Assembly: GCF_000423045.1 (NCBI RefSeq)
Contig: NZ_AUHF01000001.1
Coordinates: 682,001 to 746,000 of the forward strand
Direction of reading: 5' to 3'
Source: Christiangramia portivictoriae DSM 23547
GTDB taxonomy: Bacteria; Bacteroidota; Bacteroidia; Flavobacteriales; Flavobacteriaceae
DNA: 64,000 nucleotides
Below the pieces are notes generated by a model. The model did no database searches and was not told the origin of the DNA. It was given only the letters and a program-made list of their open reading frames with translations. Positions 28,273 to 37,555 of this stretch are shown one piece after another; position 1 is the stretch's first letter; every line of letters begins with the position of its first letter. A program made the position numbers and the translations under genes.

Positions 28273-30111
28273 TTGCCAAGAAGAAAAAAGACCTTAGAAG
28301 CCAACAAGATCAATTTCAGAGAGAGTTTTGCTTCGCTGAAATTCGTTCCCAGATTTTTCAAGGAAATCAGGAAGGTAAACCCTATGCTTTTCTATGCCAA
28401 TATCATTGGTCGTATTCTTAACGCCGTTTTGCCGGTTATCATGCTGTTACTAGGGAAACTCATCATAGATGAAGTGATCCTGCAAATAGGGAGTGAAATT
28501 AAGGACCTGGACAGATTATGGTTGCTGGTGGCGGCTGAATTTGGCCTCGCTATACTTTCTGATCTTTTGAGTCGAGGAATTAGTTTGACAGACGCATTGC
28601 TGGGCGATCAATATTCCATCGATACCTCTGTGAGAATTATAAAAAAAACTTCAGAACTTAATCTTGACCAGCTTGAAGACTCTGAGTTTTATGACAAACT
28701 TGAAAGAGCACGACAGCAAACTACGGGTAGAGTAGGATTAATGTCCAATATTTTAACGCAGGGAGAGGATGTCATCGTAATCATCTCCTTACTTGCCGGG
28801 GTCGTTGCTTTTGAGCCATGGCTCATTATTCTCTTGATTGTTTCGATCATCCCAACCATCATCAATGAGATCAAATTTAGTGGTACAAGCTATTCTCTGG
28901 CCAGAAGCTGGACCCAGGAAAGACGGGAACTTGATTATTTACGCTATGCCGGCGCCAGTGATGTGACCGCGAAAGAGGTAAAGTTGTTCGGACTCTCAAA
29001 TTATCTTGCGGGAAGATTTCAGAATTTATCGGCTAAATATTACAAACAAAGTAAGAGCCTGGCGAAGCAGCGAGCTGGTTGGGGTTCAGTTTTCAATATG
29101 GTGGGAACAGGAGCCTATTATGGCGCTTATGTTTTTATCATTTTTAGAACTGTTGCCGGGATCTTCAGCATTGGAGACCTGACATTCTTATCTGGATCCT
29201 TCAACAGGCTGCGATCAAAATTGCAGGGCTTTTTCACACGTTTTACGCAAATCACGGAGAGTGCGCTCTATCTTCAGGATTATTTTGAATTTCTGGATAT
29301 GTCCTTCAGCAGTGAAAGTGAAAATTCAGAAGAAAAGCTTGAGTTACCAAAAGAGATCCAGTATGGTTTCGAGTTTAAAAATGTTGGTTTTAAATATCCG
29401 AAGTCTGATAAATGGGTGGTTAGAAATATCAATTTTCACTTAAGAGCCGGAGAAAAGCTGGCCTTTGTAGGAGAAAACGGGGCGGGAAAAACAACCTTGA
29501 TCAAATTGCTTTTACAATTTTACGAACCTACGGAAGGGGAGATCTTGCTAGATCATATTCCCATCCAGCGCTATAACCAGGCAGCATATCAACAATATTT
29601 TGGCGTGATCTTTCAGGATTTTGTGAAATTTGAATTGACGCTGCGGGAAAATATCGCCATGGGTGAAATTGAAGAAATAGGTAATCAATCCCGAATAGAC
29701 AGCGCTGCCCAGAAAAGTCTGGCCCAGGAAGTAGTTTCAGAATTACCACTGGGATACGCACAGCAGCTTGGGAAAAGATTTAAAAACGGGAAGGATCTTT
29801 CTGGCGGCCAGTGGCAAAAGATCGCGATCGCACGAGCTTATATGAAAGATGCAGAGGTGCTGATTCTTGATGAACCAACCTCGGCTCTTGATGCCCGTGC
29901 AGAAACCGAAGCTTTTCAGCGCTTTATTCAATTAACTCAGGGTAAAACTGCGGTGATCATTTCGCATAGGTTTAGTACGGTGCGTATTGCAGACAGAATT
30001 ATGGTGTTAAAAGACGGACAGGTAGAAGAAATTGGAACTCACCAGGAATTGATGATGAATGATAAATTATATGCCGAGTTGTTCAATTTACAGGCTGCGG
30101 GTTATCAATAA
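28273..30111 (+). CDS. ABC transporter, fused permease and ATPase
   Basis: 612 residues. An N-terminal exporter-type membrane domain (about 40-330, six helices) is followed by a nucleotide-binding domain: Walker A VGENGAGKTT (about 401-410), signature LSGGQWQK, Walker B VLILDEPTSALD, H-loop IISHR. Works as a homo- or heterodimer; cargo (lipid, peptide or drug) unknown. Start is a TTG; the frame upstream is open to 28234 but has no ATG. Confidence 0.9.
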   Translation: MPRRKKTLEANKINFRESFASLKFVPRFFKEIRKVNPMLFYANIIGRILNAVLPVIMLLLGKLIIDEVILQIGSEIKDLDRLWLLVAAEFGLAILSDLLSRGISLTDALLGDQYSIDTSVRIIKKTSELNLDQLEDSEFYDKLERARQQTTGRVGLMSNILTQGEDVIVIISLLAGVVAFEPWLIILLIVSIIPTIINEIKFSGTSYSLARSWTQERRELDYLRYAGASDVTAKEVKLFGLSNYLAGRFQNLSAKYYKQSKSLAKQRAGWGSVFNMVGTGAYYGAYVFIIFRTVAGIFSIGDLTFLSGSFNRLRSKLQGFFTRFTQITESALYLQDYFEFLDMSFSSESENSEEKLELPKEIQYGFEFKNVGFKYPKSDKWVVRNINFHLRAGEKLAFVGENGAGKTTLIKLLLQFYEPTEGEILLDHIPIQRYNQAAYQQYFGVIFQDFVKFELTLRENIAMGEIEEIGNQSRIDSAAQKSLAQEVVSELPLGYAQQLGKRFKNGKDLSGGQWQKIAIARAYMKDAEVLILDEPTSALDARAETEAFQRFIQLTQGKTAVIISHRFSTVRIADRIMVLKDGQVEEIGTHQELMMNDKLYAELFNLQAAGYQ

Positions 30112-30129
30112 TCTAAAACTAGAGGCTGA

Positions 30130-30546
30130 ATGGATTTAATTACGATCAGACTTTTACTGGATTTCGGACTTATGGTCCTTATCTGGATCGTGCAACTGGT
30201 GATCTATCCCGGGCTTTGCCATTACGGGCAGAATGAACTTGCAGACTGGCATCAAAAATATACTGGCAGAATAGGCACGGTGGTGGGACCACTAATGATC
30301 CTGCAATTGATCGCGGCGATTTGGCAGGTATTCATGTATCAGGGTATTTACGAGATTATAAGCCTGCTTTTTATATTAGTTTTATGGCTGCTTACCTTTT
30401 TTATTTTTGTGCCTTTACACAATTCGATCAAACCTTTTGAAAGTTGCGAGCATATCACCAAGAGCCTTGTCCTTAAAAACTGGTCTAGAACGATCTTATG
30501 GTCGGTACTGTTCATCATGACACTTCTTGTGGAAATTTTAGATTAA
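30130..30546 (+). CDS. Uncharacterised four-helix membrane protein
   Basis: 138 residues with about four hydrophobic helices (roughly 8-28, 52-70, 74-98, 115-135). Contains IVQLVIYPGLCHYG and WHQKYTGRIGTVVGPLMILQL, a pattern I associate with conserved Bacteroidota membrane proteins but cannot name. 18 bases after the ABC transporter, probably co-transcribed. Confidence 0.75.
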   Translation: MDLITIRLLLDFGLMVLIWIVQLVIYPGLCHYGQNELADWHQKYTGRIGTVVGPLMILQLIAAIWQVFMYQGIYEIISLLFILVLWLLTFFIFVPLHNSIKPFESCEHITKSLVLKNWSRTILWSVLFIMTLLVEILD

Positions 30547-30601
30547 ATTTTCGGGCAAAGTCCTGAATCTTTACATTAGCATTCCATAAAATCCCGAAAC
30601 A

Positions 30602-33208
30602 TTGGCAGCAAAAAAACCTCAGAAGGTCACCCCTTTAATGAAACAGTATAACAGCATCAAGCTGAAGTATCCTGATGCAATGCTGCTTTTTAGGGTTGGA
30701 GATTTTTATGAAACTTTCGGGGAGGACGCGGTTAAAGCTGCTAGAATTTTAAATATCGTCCTAACTAATCGTAATAATGGTGGTGAGCGCACCGAGCTGG
30801 CAGGTTTTCCACACCATTCCCTCAATACGTACCTTCCAAAATTAGTAAAGGCGGGACAGCGTGTTGCCATTTGCGATCAACTGGAAGATCCTAAAATGAC
30901 GAAGACGATCGTGAAAAGAGGCGTGACCGAGCTGGTTACTCCAGGGGTTGCCTTTAATGACGATATTTTAAGCAGTAAATCAAATAATTTTCTTTGTGCA
31001 GTTCACTTCGGAAAGAAAAGCCTTGGAATTTCCTTTCTGGATATTTCTACCGGCGAATTTTTGTGCGCAGAGGGAAATCAGGAATATATAGACAAACTAC
31101 TACAGAATTTTTCTCCCAGTGAAATCCTGGTTCAGAAAAAATACAAGAAGGAATTTACTTCAGCGTTCGGAAAGGAGCACCACTGTTTTTTCCTGGACGA
31201 CTGGATCTTTAAAAGCGATTATGCTCATGAAACGCTTAACACGCACTTCGGAACAAAATCTTTGAAGGGATTTGGCGTGGATCATCTGGAGGAGGGTATT
31301 GTGGCTTCTGGCGCGGTACTGTATTATCTGGGGGAAACCAGGCATCACAGGCTTCAACATATTGTTTCTTTAAACCGAATTGCGGAAGAACAGTATGTTT
31401 GGATGGACAGGTTTACGATCAGGAACCTGGAATTGTATCAATCCAATGCCGCCAATGCAGTGATGCTGCTGGATGTGATCGACAAAACGATCTCACCCAT
31501 GGGTGGCCGACTTTTAAAACGTTGGCTGGCTTTACCGCTTAAAGATGCGAACCTTATTGAACAGAGACTGGAAGTAGTGGATTTTCTGCTGAAGAATCCG
31601 GACAGGTTAGAAAGGATTCAGGAGCAATTAAGAGAAATGAGCGATCTGGAACGTCTAATTTCCAAGGTCGCCACTCAGAAGATTAGTCCGCGTGAAGTCA
31701 ATCAATTAAAGCATTCGCTGAATGCTATTATCCCAATTAAAGAACTTGCCCTGCAATGTGATAACGAGGCGATCAGGGTTATTGGAGATACGTTGAATAG
31801 CTGCGACCTGTTACGTAGCAAAATTTCTGAAAGTATTACCGAGGAGGCACCGGTGAATGTTCAGAAAGGAAATGTGATCGCGAAAGGTTTCTCTTCAGAA
31901 TTAGATAATCTGCGAGATATCGCTTTTTCCGGCAAAGATTATCTCGATAATATGATCAAACGAGAGACCCAGGAAACGGGAATTACATCTTTAAAGATCG
32001 GTAAAAATAACGTATACGGTTACTATATCGAAGTTCGGAATACGCATAAGGATAAGGTGCCGGAAAGCTGGAATAGGAAGCAAACACTGGTGAATGCTGA
32101 ACGTTACATTACTGAAGAACTCAAGGAATACGAGTCCAAAATTCTGGGAGCAGAGGAGAAGATCCTGCAACTTGAACAGGAATTATTCGGAAAATTGATT
32201 TCCTGGATGGCTGAATATATTGATCCTGTACAGCGAAATGCAAAGTTGATCGCAAGATTGGATTGTCTGGCGTCTTTTGCACAGCTGGCGAAACTGGAAA
32301 ATTACTCGCGGCCATCTATTACCGATAGCCATGCTTTGGCGATCGAAGAAGGTAGGCACCCGGTGATCGAAAAACAATTACCTACAGGGGAAGTCTACGT
32401 AACCAATAATGTTCAACTGGATCGGGAGGAACAGCAAATCATAATGATTACGGGACCAAATATGAGTGGTAAGTCGGCCATATTGCGACAAACTGCATTG
32501 ATCGTTCTTATGGCCCAAATGGGAAGTTTTGTGCCGGCCAAAGCTGCGGAAATAGGGATGGTGGACAAAATTTTTACCAGAGTAGGAGCTAGTGACAATA
32601 TTTCTATGGGCGAATCTACTTTTATGGTAGAAATGAACGAAACGGCGAGTATTCTGAATAATATTTCTGAAAGAAGTTTGGTGCTGCTTGATGAAATTGG
32701 TCGAGGAACCAGTACTTATGACGGGATAAGTATTGCCTGGGCGATCAGTGAATATTTGCACGAACATCCGGCGCGACCAAAAACACTATTCGCTACACAT
32801 TACCATGAGTTGAATGAGATGTGTGAAACATTTAGCAGGATTAAGAATTTTAATGTTTCGGTCAAGGAACTCAAAGACAACGTATTGTTTCTACGGAAGC
32901 TGGTGCCAGGAGGTAGTGAACATAGTTTCGGGATACATGTCGCAAAGATGGCAGGAATGCCGCAAATGATGTTACATCGAGCAAACAAAATTCTTGCGAA
33001 ACTGGAAGCTTCTCACTCGATGGAAGACTCTGGAGCTTTAATGAAAAGTTCTGCGGAAGAGGAAATGCAACTTAGTTTTTTCAATTTGGATGATCCATTA
33101 CTGGAAGATTTAAAGCAGGAACTACTGGGAATCGATATTGATACCCTAACTCCGGTGGAAGCGCTAATGAAGTTGAATGAGATCAAGAGAATGCTCAGTA
33201 AACAATAG
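30602..33208 (+). CDS. mutS: DNA mismatch repair protein MutS
   Basis: 868 residues. Mismatch-recognition domain with the [14 protein letters not shown] motif (Phe-x-Glu reading head, about residues 31-44), clamp and lever domains, then the ABC-type ATPase with Walker A GPNMSGKS (about 618-625), [16 protein letters not shown], and LFATHYHEL. Starts with TTG, the only start fitting the conserved N-terminus [15 protein letters not shown]. Confidence 0.97.
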   Translation: MAAKKPQKVTPLMKQYNSIKLKYPDAMLLFRVGDFYETFGEDAVKAARILNIVLTNRNNGGERTELAGFPHHSLNTYLPKLVKAGQRVAICDQLEDPKMTKTIVKRGVTELVTPGVAFNDDILSSKSNNFLCAVHFGKKSLGISFLDISTGEFLCAEGNQEYIDKLLQNFSPSEILVQKKYKKEFTSAFGKEHHCFFLDDWIFKSDYAHETLNTHFGTKSLKGFGVDHLEEGIVASGAVLYYLGETRHHRLQHIVSLNRIAEEQYVWMDRFTIRNLELYQSNAANAVMLLDVIDKTISPMGGRLLKRWLALPLKDANLIEQRLEVVDFLLKNPDRLERIQEQLREMSDLERLISKVATQKISPREVNQLKHSLNAIIPIKELALQCDNEAIRVIGDTLNSCDLLRSKISESITEEAPVNVQKGNVIAKGFSSELDNLRDIAFSGKDYLDNMIKRETQETGITSLKIGKNNVYGYYIEVRNTHKDKVPESWNRKQTLVNAERYITEELKEYESKILGAEEKILQLEQELFGKLISWMAEYIDPVQRNAKLIARLDCLASFAQLAKLENYSRPSITDSHALAIEEGRHPVIEKQLPTGEVYVTNNVQLDREEQQIIMITGPNMSGKSAILRQTALIVLMAQMGSFVPAKAAEIGMVDKIFTRVGASDNISMGESTFMVEMNETASILNNISERSLVLLDEIGRGTSTYDGISIAWAISEYLHEHPARPKTLFATHYHELNEMCETFSRIKNFNVSVKELKDNVLFLRKLVPGGSEHSFGIHVAKMAGMPQMMLHRANKILAKLEASHSMEDSGALMKSSAEEEMQLSFFNLDDPLLEDLKQELLGIDIDTLTPVEALMKLNEIKRMLSKQ

Positions 33209-33361
33209 TATTGTTCATTTAAGGTAAATATAGGTTGAGATTGCTTTTAGTGGATCAAGCGATTATAAGTGGTTGATTAATTCCTAAATACTGACAATGA
33301 AGTAATAAGCTTTAGGGCTGATAAATATTGAATTCACATTGTCTTTTTTCTTAAATAATTC

Positions 33362-33391
33362 TTTGCTGTTATAAGATTTGTATTAAATTTG
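33362..33391 (+). promoter_or_regulatory. Promoter of the tRNA pair
   Basis: TTG at 33363-33365, 18 bases, then TAAATTTG (TAnnTTTG) at 33384-33391. Start expected near 33398, about 40 bases before tRNA-Gly. Confidence 0.75.
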
Positions 33392-33438
33392 CCTCCGCAA
33401 TAAACGCTAAGAAAAGTGGCGTTTTGTTCTTTAAAATC

Positions 33439-33511
33439 GCGAAAATAGCTCAGTTGGTAGAGCGCCACCTTGCCAAGGTGGAGGTCGCGGGTTCGAATCC
33501 CGTTTTTCGCT
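33439..33511 (+). tRNA. tRNA-Gly (anticodon GCC)
   Basis: 73 bases; acceptor stem GCGAAAA/TTTTCGC with T discriminator. D-arm AGCTCAGTTGGTAGAGC, anticodon stem-loop CACCTTGCCAAGGTG and T-arm GCGGGTTCGAATCCCGT. No encoded CCA. Confidence 0.97.
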
Positions 33512-33526
33512 CAATTATAATTTTAA

Positions 33527-33610
33527 GCTCGGGTGGTGGAATTGGTAGACACGTTGGACTTAAAATCCAATGACCATTAGGTCGTACGGGTTCAAGTCCC
33601 GTCCCGAGTA
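33527..33610 (+). tRNA. tRNA-Leu (anticodon TAA)
   Basis: 84 bases with a class II variable arm (TGACCATTAGGTCGT). Acceptor GCTCGGG/CCCGAGT (one G-U), anticodon loop CTTAAAA, T-arm ACGGGTTCAAGTCCCGT. Its 3' end forms the first attachment core of two islands. Confidence 0.97.
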
Positions 33611-33616
33611 CTGAAA
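33597..33616 (+). repeat. Attachment core, copy 1 (att, tRNA side)
   Basis: 20-base core: TCCC then GTCCCGAGTACTGAAA; 14 bases lie in tRNA-Leu. Identical to copy 2 at 42306-42325; 18 of 20 match copy 3 at 63848-63867. Confidence 0.88.
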
Positions 33617-33660
33617 AAACCTGTATTTGTCTTGTTATCAAGGCGTTGCAGGTTTTTTTT
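33614..33660 (+). terminator. Terminator of tRNA transcript (island 1 left end)
   Basis: AAAAAACCTG/CAGGTTTTTT stem with a 25-base loop and eight T. It lies inside the island, so the element supplies its own terminator to the tRNA operon. Confidence 0.75.
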
Positions 33661-33668
33661 ATGTCTTT

Positions 33669-33687
33669 TTCCAAACATCTTCCAAAC
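33669..33687 (+). repeat. Candidate integrase arm site, left
   Basis: TTCCAAACATCTTCCAAAC, itself two half-repeats of TTCCAAAC; an exact second copy lies at 42147-42165 near the right end of island 1. Confidence 0.55.
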
Positions 33688-33748
33688 TTTTCCCGATTTA
33701 AGGCTTATTTATATCGATTCTAAATAAAAATATTGCTTATCTAGATTC

Positions 33749-34249
33749 TCAGGGTTTTATACAGTTCAGTACATTTTGGATTGCATCTCCGCGTTTTTTC
33801 TTTATATCGAATTCTATGAATGAGTCTCTAGTTTCAATCCTTGCATGTTTTACAACTAGATTTTGCAAATCTGAAAATTCACCAATATATCGAGTAAGAA
33901 TATTAGCCGTCCAATAAGTCCCCATTGATGTATTTGAACCGTCAGCAATTCCTTCTGACTGTATTTCGAAAGTATAGACATTCTCTTTTTCATCCAAAAA
34001 CATAATATTATCACCTTTGGAATAACTGAAGATTCCAGAATTCATTATGTGAAAGTTAAATGCGATATGATTACCATCTGTAATACCTTGAACTAATATT
34101 GCAGAACTAAGACCACTTTTTAAATTTTGCTTTTTAGTAATTTTTACAGCCTTTTTCGTGTAAGGATCTTTTTCGTTTGTTTCATACTTACAGTCTTGAG
34201 CAATTAGGTAAGATGGAATTAGTAGAATAAATAAAAGAATACGGTTCAT
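33749..34249 (-). CDS. Secreted protein of unknown function
   Basis: 166 residues with an N-terminal signal peptide (LLFILLIPSYLIAQ, cleavage near residue 18). The mature part looks beta-rich, with LSSAILVQGITDGNHIAFNFHI. I recognise no family. First gene on the left arm of island 1; faces the tRNA genes. Confidence 0.6.
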   Translation of the reverse strand: MNRILLFILLIPSYLIAQDCKYETNEKDPYTKKAVKITKKQNLKSGLSSAILVQGITDGNHIAFNFHIMNSGIFSYSKGDNIMFLDEKENVYTFEIQSEGIADGSNTSMGTYWTANILTRYIGEFSDLQNLVVKHARIETRDSFIEFDIKKKRGDAIQNVLNCIKP

Positions 34250-34616
34250 AACTTTGATTTTAGTTGGTTAGGCATTCAATTTAATTCTTTTTTTTAAATG
34301 CAACCGTTTTCTTTACCTGCGCGTATAGACTGTAAAAAACTTGGTTTGTTTCGCGTACGCGTAATGACTTCGGGAAAACCTTTGCAGTATTAATAGGTAC
34401 TTACTGCCTTCGCGCACGTAATGGTCGGAAAGTGTTGTTGTGAATTGTAAGGAAATACTCGATAATACTCGACCTTTTGAAAAAGTTTGATTATTCAAAT
34501 ACTAAGTTTTACTAAGTTCAGGTTCTCTTAGGTTCTTTACATACAGGTTAAAAAATATACTCTACTTCTGGAAATAACTCTTTTTAGTGTTGGAATATCA
34601 ATAGAGTAGGATAGGG
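34250..34616. other. Non-coding gap with two imperfect repeats
   Basis: No credible gene. Two related segments stand out: CGCGTACGCGTAATGACTTCGGG (34351 region, read in part) and CGCGCACGTAATGGTCGG (34410 region). Both hold a short G/C-rich patch and GTAATG followed by (T)CGG in otherwise A/T-rich DNA. Role unknown. Confidence 0.4.
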
Positions 34617-35039
34617 TTAATTGATATGTAATCGGTGGGTTTGTAGTGTTTGAGTATCATCTAAAAAGATAGGTGTTTGCCATTCAATTATTTCAACCTT
34701 ATCCTCAGTATTCCTATAAAAAACAAATACTGAAGGATTCTCAAATTCTAGTTCTGAGTTCTTTGCGTAAGTGTAATACAATTTTAAATTAAAGTCTTTA
34801 GTTCTACTAGAGTCAATTTTAGAAACAGTCCAGGCTTGTATATCTGTTGCCTGTTTACCAAACGTCTTAACTATAACCTCATCATCACTTAAATAGATAG
34901 TTCGATCTATCCATTCAAATTTGGAATTACTTCCAGTCTCTAAATTGTATTCTGTTAGTTTAGATTCATATTTTACTTGAGAAAATGCTATGCCGGTAAA
35001 AAGCATTGATAGTGAAAGTAAAACTATGTTTCGAATCAT
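34617..35039 (-). CDS. Secreted protein of unknown function
   Basis: 140 residues: signal peptide (IVLLSLSMLFTGIAFSQ, cleavage near 20), then a beta-rich mature region (YLSDDEVIVKTFGKQ, PSVFVFYRNTEDKVEIIEW). No family recognised. Its ATG overlaps the upstream gene's stop by 4 bases, so the pair is translationally coupled. Confidence 0.6.
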   Translation of the reverse strand: MIRNIVLLSLSMLFTGIAFSQVKYESKLTEYNLETGSNSKFEWIDRTIYLSDDEVIVKTFGKQATDIQAWTVSKIDSSRTKDFNLKLYYTYAKNSELEFENPSVFVFYRNTEDKVEIIEWQTPIFLDDTQTLQTHRLHIN

Positions 35040-35461
35040 TTTAGAAAACTGAATTTGTCTTTTCTGATATATAAATCTGTAGATCCATCGATCCCGATAT
35101 TATTACCTAATCTTCTGGTATCTATTGCGATAATATGACCTTCTTTTTTTATCTCAATATCTCTTACCATTCTTCTAACTTGCAGGCTGTCAATATTTAA
35201 CTTGTTCAAATGGCTTTCAATTCTAGATAATAGTAATTCTTTCCAGGGTTTATAGTTTCCAATATGCCTCGTTCTAAGACCGTAAACAAAACCTTCATAG
35301 TCAACTACTACAGTCCAAACAATCATACTAACTTCAGTCTTACTATCTGCAAATAGACTTGCAGTAAAATAATAATCCACTTCCACACCGTGCAAAGGGT
35401 TTAATATTTTCGGGCGTTCGTTCTTTTCTACTGTATTACCGTAAGTATTTAATAAACTCAT
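35036..35461 (-). CDS. Hypothetical protein, first of a coupled pair
   Basis: 141 residues from the ATG at 35461 (an in-frame TTG lies 18 bases upstream). Contains DYYFTASLFADSKTEVSMIVW and KIL-NPLHG but no motif I can name; no signal peptide. Coupled with the secreted protein gene that follows. Confidence 0.55.
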   Translation of the reverse strand: MSLLNTYGNTVEKNERPKILNPLHGVEVDYYFTASLFADSKTEVSMIVWTVVVDYEGFVYGLRTRHIGNYKPWKELLLSRIESHLNKLNIDSLQVRRMVRDIEIKKEGHIIAIDTRRLGNNIGIDGSTDLYIRKDKFSFLK

Positions 35462-36089
35462 AACTTGGATATTTTCCAATTCAAAACTAGGAATAAATCC
35501 ATATCAAACATTATTGGATTTTCTATTATTTTGACATATATGATTTTAAATCTTCTTACGCGCGTATTGTTTTGATTCTAGATAATGGTTTTTTGTAGTT
35601 TATCAACCTCTCTTATGATTCCCAAAAACTCTTTTTATGTTAATAAGGTTTTCTCCTTTTTTATGGTTTCGGAAAATTCTTTTATCGTGCGAAAAACTTG
35701 CTTCTTTTTTATCGTGTTAAAAACATAGTTCCCTTTTTTATAGTGTAAGAGAACTCTTCTTTTACCCATGACGCAATCTTGACGTTTTTCTGTTTTAATA
35801 CACGTGCGAACAGATAGTACAGAAGTCTTAATTAGATAGTTAGTTTTAAAACTTGACGGTTAGGTATTGTTAGGTTTTAGAGGTTCCGTTTAGTTATGGT
35901 CTAAATGTCAAGTTTTGACAAGTTCTGAAGGTTACAATGGTATGCTCTGGTTAGCCTGCATTATCATTCTTTATCTAGAACATAGAATTTCTATCTAATG
36001 ATAAGCAATTTGTTCATAGGTCTTTCCAAGGATGTTATATCCGTGCTTTATTCATTCTTATTATTATATTTAAAAAATTTAAGTTTCTA
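35462..36089. other. A/T-rich regulatory-looking gap
   Basis: 628 bases with no gene. It separates the divergent hypothetical operon (-) and the HipA-like pair (+), and holds a phased repeat array at about 35631-35775 (separate entry). No clear TAnnTTTG box before 36090. Confidence 0.5.
35631..35775 (+). repeat. Phased A/T-rich repeat array (iteron-like)
   Basis: At least five, probably six imperfect units resembling CTTTTTTATNGTGTNAAAAAC begin at 35631, 35656, 35679, 35704, 35733 and about 35759. The spacing is 23-29 bases, mean about 26. The last unit is the weakest. Such phased direct repeats occur as replication iterons, operators or partition sites. Confidence 0.5.
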
Positions 36090-37088
36090 ATGCTATCAAA
36101 ACTAACCCAGGAAAAAATAATTAACTATTCAGGTATTCAATTAACGCATGGACAAGTAAAACCAGTAAAAAGAAAAAACTACAATATTCTAACTGAATCT
36201 GTTGGGGGAGATGCGCCAAAGGATGTCATCAAACTATATGAGTATGAAAGGGGCAAAGTTAGAAGAGATAAGCAAAATCTATGGAAGAAGTACATAGCAA
36301 AAATAGGTCACAAATGGTATCCCAATGAGTCGATAACGGAACACTTTTTTACTAGTATAGGTCAATCTTTTGGTATTGATATTGCTAATTCCAAGATTAT
36401 TTATGCTGAGAATTACATTAGATTTTTAAGTGAGCATTTTCATAATTCTGAACAATCTTTGATTCATGGCGCTAATATTTTATCACGCTACATGCTCGAA
36501 TCTGATACTAAATGGCTGGATGAACTAGATCAACAAAGACATTTAAAAGGCGAAATTAACATTAAGGATGTGCTTATTGCTTTAGAGCATGTTTTTCCAC
36601 AAGTAGATATTTTAAATGCTTTTATTGATATGCTTATTTTTGATTGTTTAATTGGCAATAATGACCGCCATTACTACAATTGGGGCGTTGTTACTCACAT
36701 TCGTAGTAGACATGAACCTTACTTTTCTCCTATCTACGATACCGCTAGAGGATTATATTGGAATAGAAGTGAAGAATTTATACTATCTTTGCAAAATGAA
36801 AAAGGAGATAGACAAGATGAGAAGATTGAGAAATACATAAACAATTCAGTCCCTAAGATAAGTATACCAAACAACAAAAAATGTAATCATTTCCAATTGA
36901 TTGCATATTTAAAACAAAATGGTTATATTAATACGGATCACATTAATAGATGGACGTGTACGAACAGTCTAGAGAAAACACTACAAATTCTAGATATTAG
37001 TTTTGGGAAACTTTTCACAACAGAGAGAAGAGAAATAATTAAAAAAGTACTTAATTTAAGGTTTCAAACGCTTAAAAACATTTTATAA
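36090..37088 (+). CDS. HipA-like kinase core protein (HipT-like)
   Basis: 332 residues. The HipA C-terminal kinase signatures are present: DCLIGNNDRHYYNWGV (about 185-200; catalytic D, N and R as in the HipA NxDRH loop) and SPIYDTARGL (about 213-222; metal-binding Asp). The upstream KKYIAKIG may hold the ATP-contacting Lys. It lacks the N-terminal HipA domain 1, which is instead encoded by the next gene. Known relatives phosphorylate proteins such as aminoacyl-tRNA synthetases or act as toxins; the target here is unknown. No HipB-like DNA-binding gene is adjacent. Confidence 0.75.
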   Translation: MLSKLTQEKIINYSGIQLTHGQVKPVKRKNYNILTESVGGDAPKDVIKLYEYERGKVRRDKQNLWKKYIAKIGHKWYPNESITEHFFTSIGQSFGIDIANSKIIYAENYIRFLSEHFHNSEQSLIHGANILSRYMLESDTKWLDELDQQRHLKGEINIKDVLIALEHVFPQVDILNAFIDMLIFDCLIGNNDRHYYNWGVVTHIRSRHEPYFSPIYDTARGLYWNRSEEFILSLQNEKGDRQDEKIEKYINNSVPKISIPNNKKCNHFQLIAYLKQNGYINTDHINRWTCTNSLEKTLQILDISFGKLFTTERREIIKKVLNLRFQTLKNIL

Positions 37089-37090
37089 TT

Positions 37091-37501
37091 ATGTTGAAGC
37101 AATTTAAGAAATATATCAAATCACAAGCAAAGACTCAAGATACAAAGGATTTACCTTGTATATATGAGCAGATCAATCGTAATCCTAAATTCCAATTAAA
37201 ACATCAAGAAAATATAATTGGTTATTTAAATTATGAGAATTCTTCATGGAATTTTTATTATTCAGATTGGTTTAAAAATCAGAACGATTTAAAGCCTCTT
37301 TTCGAATTTCCATTGAAGGAGAAGAATTACACATCTAAGGAGTTATGGCCATTTTTTGAAAGTCGAATTCCATCCTTAAAACAGCCTAGAATTCAAAATT
37401 ATCTTGAATCTCATCCTATGGATTCTAATGATAAGGTTAAATTATTACAGGTTTTTGGCATTACCTCTATAAACAATCCATACAAACTGTTGAGTTTATA
37501 G
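37091..37501 (+). CDS. HipA N1-domain-like protein (HipS-like partner)
   Basis: 136 residues. The order GYLNYENSSWNFYYSDW, PLFEFPLKEKNYTS, LWPFFESRIP, and GITSINNPYKLL follows the layout of the HipA N-terminal subdomain 1 (GxL..., F.Y...W, PLSxSLPL, FFxxLLP, final DLL). Separated from the kinase gene by 2 bases, so coupled. In HipBST systems the free N1-like protein HipS neutralises the HipT kinase; here the gene order is kinase first. Assignment rests on motif order by eye. Confidence 0.6.
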   Translation: MLKQFKKYIKSQAKTQDTKDLPCIYEQINRNPKFQLKHQENIIGYLNYENSSWNFYYSDWFKNQNDLKPLFEFPLKEKNYTSKELWPFFESRIPSLKQPRIQNYLESHPMDSNDKVKLLQVFGITSINNPYKLLSL

Positions 37502-37521
37502 AATAAACAATTTAGAATGAG

Positions 37522-37555
37522 ATAGTCCTAACTTAAACGTTAGGACTATTTTTTT
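37522..37555 (+). terminator. Terminator after HipA-like pair
   Basis: ATAGTCCTAAC/GTTAGGACTAT perfect 11-bp stem, 6-base loop, seven T; overlaps the tail of the convergent replication gene. Confidence 0.9.

Noticed and set aside
33450-33674. 74-residue minus-strand frame across the tRNA genes
   Set aside because: It is the familiar false frame created by tRNA sequences (GLEPVR-like translation); no gene.
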